DNA of 64,000 bases from Capsulimonadaceae bacterium (GTDB lineage: Bacteria; Armatimonadota; Armatimonadia; Armatimonadales; Capsulimonadaceae): contig JARLGU010000019.1 of the NCBI GenBank assembly GCA_031292625.1, forward strand, positions 434,001 to 498,000, written 5' to 3'. The translations under genes were made by a program, and so were the position numbers. Every line of letters starts with the position of its first letter. Position 1 is the first letter of the stretch. The notes under the pieces are model-generated. The model saw only the letters and a list, made by a program, of their open reading frames with translations. It ran no database searches and was not told where the DNA came from. Shown here in pieces: positions 60,360 through 64,000 of the stretch.

Positions 60360-62714
60360 ATGGGGCTCGTATTTCGCAATTCTCTTCGTTATTCCGCGCT
60401 GCTCGCGGGGCTTCTTCTCACATCGACACACGCGGGATTGGCTAAAGGAGCTGCCGTGCGCGCCGTCGGGCATAATAGCCTGTCGCGCCAACCGCATCCC
60501 GCACCGGCGCCGCCTGCCGCGACCATCGAGTTCACGCTTGTTGACGAAGGGCGAGTCTCCCTTAACATCTACAATTCAGACGGACGAATCGTTCGCGAAC
60601 TCATGCACGCCACGCCGCGACCGGCGGGTTCCTTCCGGATTCCGTGGGATGGCAGGGATTTTGCGGACCGTCCCCTACCCCCAGGCGAGTACACCTGGAA
60701 ACTGCTTTCCACACGCGGCCTGCACGCTCACTTCGTGACCGCCCTCGGAACCAGCCCAAACCCGGCTTGGGAGTTATGGCCTGGCAACTACGGCGGCATA
60801 TTCGCCTTGTGCTACGATGGCGGGTCGTTGTTCTTCGGCAGCTATGGCGCGGGCACGATTGCGCTGGTGAAGCAAAGCCTTTCTGGAAAGCGCGACTGGG
60901 TCGTGCCGACGGCGTTCGAGCCCTGGCAGGGTCCGATCGCGCTCGCCCGCACATCCGACAAGCTCTATTCGCTCCAGCCAAACGGCATGGTCTACCGGCT
61001 CGATGCCGATACGTCCGAAATGCTCGGGCGGTTCGATGTGCGCTGGCGAGATGACAAGGGCGCAACGAAAAGCTCGGTCAGTCCGCGTGCGCGCGCGGAC
61101 CTCCGGCCGCAGCTTTCTCCTTACAGCCAGCCGGCGGACATGGCATGTTTCGGCGACCAAATCGCGATCAGCGATTACGTTCACGATGAAATCCGCTGGT
61201 ACCAGGCATCCACCGGTCTGCAACTCGACAAGGTCACGATCCTGCGCCCGCTCGGCATCGCATTCGCCAAGGATGGGAAGCTCTTAGTGATCACCGACGG
61301 TACGATTGCCCAGCTGTCTCCGATCAGCAAAAAACTCCAGCCGGTCGTCACCGGCATCCCGGATGCTTACCGTATTGCGGTCGATACGAGCAGCGGCGAT
61401 ATGCTGATCGGCGAACAAGGCGCTTCGCAGCAGGTCCTTCGCTACTCGATAGACGGCAAGCTGGTCAAAACCTATGGCGCGCGCGGCGGACGACGGCCGG
61501 GACGTTACAATCCGGCCGACTTTTGCAATATAACATCGATCACGCCGGATGCTTCGGCGGGCTTCTGCGTCGCGGAAGCGTCCGCCCCTCGCCGCATCGC
61601 CCGTTTCGATTTCAACGGAAACCTCGTACACGAATGGATCGGTCCGCAGCCGCCCGAACCCTTCGCGGTTATAGACGCCGACGATCCCACGTCCGCTTGG
61701 GGCGAAAGCTCGGAGGCGCGTCTGCTGCACTATCGCCTCGACCTCAAGTCGCAATCGTGGACGATCGAGGACGTTTACGATATTCCGCAGGTTGCCGCCG
61801 AGCGGCAACGCCAACAGCCTAGCGGTCCGCGTCACTGGCTCGTCCGCCGCCACGGCGACAACACCTATCTCTGCACCGACCGTCCGCTGCGCATCCTGCG
61901 CGTCGATGAGCTACAGGGCCGGCTTATCCCCATGGTCGCGGTGATGACCGTCGACCCCGTTTCAGACATCAAAGGGACGGCAATCGGCCTCTCCAATAAC
62001 CACGCGTCGCATGCTCGCATACTCTGGACAGACCTGAACGGCGACGGAACCATCGATGCTCAAGAGGTCGTGCCCGCTGACGGCGATGCATGGACGGCGA
62101 CATCGCCCGTTGCCATCGATCGCGATCTCGGTTTATGCGCAACCGCCGGTGAAACCGCGCATAAACTCACGGTAAAGGATTGGTCTGCCTCCGGCGCTCC
62201 CGAGTACGGCCCCGAAAAGACGGTCACATTTGATCGCGGCGATGAACCCGAACTGAAGCTGATCGACACGGAGTTCGACGCATCGGGCGAGATCTGGTCG
62301 CTCTGCGCGGCCGATGTCGGAGGCGGACACGTGCTCAGGGGATTGGTCAAATGGATGCCGGACGGGAAGATTCGCTTCGCGGCGGGAGTGACCCAAGAGT
62401 ACGCTCGCATGGACGAGCTTGTCGGCATCGCACACGGCTGCATCGCGGTCGCGGACCCCGCCGAGGGCGACGTGGACGTGTGGGACCCTGACGGCCTCTG
62501 GGTGGGCCAATTTCTCGAACAGCCCGATCTCTCCGCCGCCCCCCGGACCGCTTATCGCCTACCCGACCGAACCGCGAGCGGCTCGGTCTACACAGACCCG
62601 CGCTCGGAGGACGTCTACTTCGTCGCGCAGGGGATCAACAACAACCCGGTGCTCCGAATCGGCGGTTGGACCGGCTGGGAGCGGCACTCAGGCGGGATAT
62701 CGCTGCGCAAGTAA
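60360..62714 (+). CDS. Secreted beta-propeller protein with FlgD-like Ig domain
   Basis: The 784-residue protein has a signal peptide (about 1-28), then an Ig-like domain of the FlgD/FN3 type (about 53-115, V-S-L-N-I-Y-N-S-D-G-R and L-P-P-G-E-Y-T-W-K). The long beta-propeller body carries repeats such as N-G-M-V-Y-R-L-D, I-A-I-S-D-Y-V and D-G-K-L-L-V-I-T-D. D-L-N-G-D-G-T-I-D-A-Q-E near 560 looks like a calcium-binding dockerin/EF-hand-like loop. It is a candidate cell-surface or extracellular binding protein. It is divergent from a LacI regulator. Confidence 0.8.
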   Translation: MGLVFRNSLRYSALLAGLLLTSTHAGLAKGAAVRAVGHNSLSRQPHPAPAPPAATIEFTLVDEGRVSLNIYNSDGRIVRELMHATPRPAGSFRIPWDGRDFADRPLPPGEYTWKLLSTRGLHAHFVTALGTSPNPAWELWPGNYGGIFALCYDGGSLFFGSYGAGTIALVKQSLSGKRDWVVPTAFEPWQGPIALARTSDKLYSLQPNGMVYRLDADTSEMLGRFDVRWRDDKGATKSSVSPRARADLRPQLSPYSQPADMACFGDQIAISDYVHDEIRWYQASTGLQLDKVTILRPLGIAFAKDGKLLVITDGTIAQLSPISKKLQPVVTGIPDAYRIAVDTSSGDMLIGEQGASQQVLRYSIDGKLVKTYGARGGRRPGRYNPADFCNITSITPDASAGFCVAEASAPRRIARFDFNGNLVHEWIGPQPPEPFAVIDADDPTSAWGESSEARLLHYRLDLKSQSWTIEDVYDIPQVAAERQRQQPSGPRHWLVRRHGDNTYLCTDRPLRILRVDELQGRLIPMVAVMTVDPVSDIKGTAIGLSNNHASHARILWTDLNGDGTIDAQEVVPADGDAWTATSPVAIDRDLGLCATAGETAHKLTVKDWSASGAPEYGPEKTVTFDRGDEPELKLIDTEFDASGEIWSLCAADVGGGHVLRGLVKWMPDGKIRFAAGVTQEYARMDELVGIAHGCIAVADPAEGDVDVWDPDGLWVGQFLEQPDLSAAPRTAYRLPDRTASGSVYTDPRSEDVYFVAQGINNNPVLRIGGWTGWERHSGGISLRK

Positions 62715-62733
62715 GCGCGGCGGGCAAGAACTG

Positions 62734-63696
62734 CTACATGATGCTGAACGTCGCCGCAGCTCCGCTATACTGCGTACCGGCCGCTTCGCCATAGGTTGCG
62801 CTTCCCGCGTAAGATGACGACGCCGGCGAGTATCCGGCGGAGACCAGCGCCGGCGAAAGCCATTTCACATGGCCATCGCCGAGGATAAAATTCGATCCGC
62901 CAGAGTGCCGTCCCGCCGTTGACGTAAAGAGCGGCACTGTAATCGTGATATATCCCGCATTCGCGACAGCGGAGTCGTTCGAGTTCTGCATCACGCCAGT
63001 CGCGTAGCGGAGTACATCCGTCGCGGTCGTCGTAGGGTAAGTGCCCGCCCCCTGCAATTCGTACTGCTGCCCCCCGATCCCATGCCCTGCCGGAGAGTTC
63101 GACGACATCCCATTCGACGCCAGGCAAATGTCCGGCCTCGGCGTAACGGTGTAGCAACTTCCGTACAACGGTCCGGACGCAAGTGAATAAGCTGGCGACG
63201 AAGGCTGCCCGTTGTTGGCGACCTCGAACAGAATTACCGTCTTACCTGGAGCAGTGAACTTGCCGAGGTTCACTCCCGCCGGCGTGTAGGGAGAAGCTGA
63301 GCCGTTGAGGACGACGCAGTTAGCATTGTAGCCGAACGAGACGATCGAACCAACATTGGACGTAATATCGTCGGGACAGAGGAAAGCCTGTGTACTCTTG
63401 ACATAGGGATAAATCTGCCCCGCCCACCCACAGCCTTGACCAAACCAATTGACGCCTCCGCCGGATGGTTCGGTTTCGTCATAATCCTGCGTATACTGCA
63501 CGATCGCGAGGCCGAGTTGCTTTGCGTTGCTCAGGCAGGCCGTTTGCCTCGCCTTTTCCCGCGCTGTCGCGAAAACAGGAAAGAGAATTGCCGCAAGAAT
63601 TGAGATAATTGCGATCACAACAAGAAGTTCAATAAGAGTGAATGCGCCATAGCTCTTGGCGCGAGCCTGCATCGATAATGTTCGTATTGTTGCCAT
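62734..63696 (-). CDS. Pseudopilin with H-X9-DG C-terminal motif
   Basis: The 320-residue protein starts at ATG 63696 with AAGGAGCGAG upstream; a much longer frame has no such site. The leader ends [16 protein letters not shown], so residue -1 is Ala where Gly is usual, though alanine is tolerated. [12 protein letters not shown] fits H-X9-DG. It follows a GH10-like gene by 50 bases on the same strand, as the other pseudopilin is paired with a GH2-like gene. Confidence 0.87.
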   Translation of the reverse strand: MATIRTLSMQARAKSYGAFTLIELLVVIAIISILAAILFPVFATAREKARQTACLSNAKQLGLAIVQYTQDYDETEPSGGGVNWFGQGCGWAGQIYPYVKSTQAFLCPDDITSNVGSIVSFGYNANCVVLNGSASPYTPAGVNLGKFTAPGKTVILFEVANNGQPSSPAYSLASGPLYGSCYTVTPRPDICLASNGMSSNSPAGHGIGGQQYELQGAGTYPTTTATDVLRYATGVMQNSNDSAVANAGYITITVPLFTSTAGRHSGGSNFILGDGHVKWLSPALVSAGYSPASSSYAGSATYGEAAGTQYSGAAATFSIM

Positions 63697-63746
63697 TTTC
63701 TCGCTCCTTGTACGCAGCGGCGTCCCACAGCCCCTGCTCATCCAAT

Positions 63747-64000
63747 TCAGTCGAGCACGATCGTCGCCGTCGAGCCGGCCTCCCCCGTAACAACCTGACG
63801 TGTGCGTGACTTGCCCTTGTACGTTACAGTCACCTCGTATGTGCCCTGGTATCCACGGAACGCATATCGCCCTTTTGCGTCGCTGTTTCCACTTGCGTTC
63901 GTCCACCACTTGTTGTAAACGAGGTCCATGTACGCCTTGCCCGACGGCTTCAGCGTCCAATCCTTGTTGTAGATTGGGGCGTCATGCAGCCAGTGCGAGC
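63747..64000 (-). CDS. C-terminal part of a GH10-like hydrolase with Ig-like tail (5' part outside window)
   Basis: The frame is open to the right edge of the window. The visible 84 residues read [19 protein letters not shown], the typical last barrel part of GH10 xylanases (D-A-P-L-L-F-D-x-x-Y-x-P-K-P-A), and then a short beta-rich tail with Y-E-V-T-V-T-Y-K-G. The catalytic residues lie outside, so the family is a likely but unconfirmed call. Confidence 0.5.
   Translation of the reverse strand, partial: SHWLHDAPIYNKDWTLKPSGKAYMDLVYNKWWTNASGNSDAKGRYAFRGYQGTYEVTVTYKGKSRTRQVVTGEAGSTATIVLD

Overview
The window reads as a chromosomal segment of a GC-rich (about 60% by eye) diderm, soil- or plant-polymer-degrading bacterium. 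The best guess is a member of Armatimonadota (Capsulimonas-like). The pointers are pseudopilins with the N-terminal methylation motif plus a C-terminal H-X9-DG motif, many LacI/AraC regulators paired with glycoside hydrolases, URO-D-like proteins and PhyH dioxygenases, and a TonB/outer-membrane system. The phylum is an inference; no rRNA or other marker gene is present, and no tRNA, rRNA or CRISPR array was seen.

Layout. (1) 1-6.7 kb: the tail of an unknown protein with a strong terminator, then a chemotaxis-type operon cheY-cheX-cheA-cheW-cheR-cheB without a receptor gene. (2) 6.8-15.9 kb: a Ycf46-like AAA ATPase, a large SARP/BTAD-NB-ARC-TPR regulator, a membrane PAS-GGDEF diguanylate cyclase, NanE and an orphan Anbu proteasome-like peptidase. 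(3) 16-24 kb: a mutarotase-like protein, a glutaminase-A-like secreted protein, a rhomboid-fold protein lacking the catalytic residues, a PQQ-type propeller and a small double-psi-barrel protein. (4) 24.4-31.6 kb: an envelope island on the minus strand with a small secreted HNHD/CPAC protein, a TonB-dependent receptor, ExbB, ExbD, TonB, a beta-barrel protein with a CACGCG motif and a TlpA thioredoxin. (5) 31.9-41.6 kb: a sialidase-like protein divergent from a LacI regulator, a decayed pseudopilin relic, a GntR-LacI fusion regulator, a pseudopilin, a 1387-residue GH2-like protein and a small secreted protein. (6) 42-60 kb: three separate AraC/URO-D divergent modules, two with a PhyH dioxygenase, interleaved with a lipoprotein, an iron-sulfur flavoprotein, a GH31 alpha-glucosidase, an ECF sigma factor, a glycyl radical enzyme with its activase, and a LacI regulator. 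(7) 60-64 kb: a secreted propeller protein, a second pseudopilin, and the C-terminus of a GH10-like hydrolase.

The gene content suggests sensing (che operon, c-di-GMP), polymer attack outside the cell (GH2, GH31, GH10-like, sialidase-like), uptake across the outer membrane (TonB system), and regulated catabolism of released small molecules (URO-D, PhyH, glycyl radical enzyme).

The most unusual non-coding signal is a family of four intergenic elements (17297-17833, 41644-41863, 55613-55869, 55870-56090). They share a conserved body and related terminal inverted repeats, and all lie in the same orientation. One copy is expanded by exactly three extra 93-bp internal units, so it measures 537 bp against 257 bp for the simple copy. 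The most unusual gene arrangement is the thrice-repeated AraC/URO-D module. A relic of a pseudopilin gene (34243-34404) lies between two regulator genes. Starts were moved downstream from the longest frame wherever a clear ribosome binding site or signal peptide supported it.
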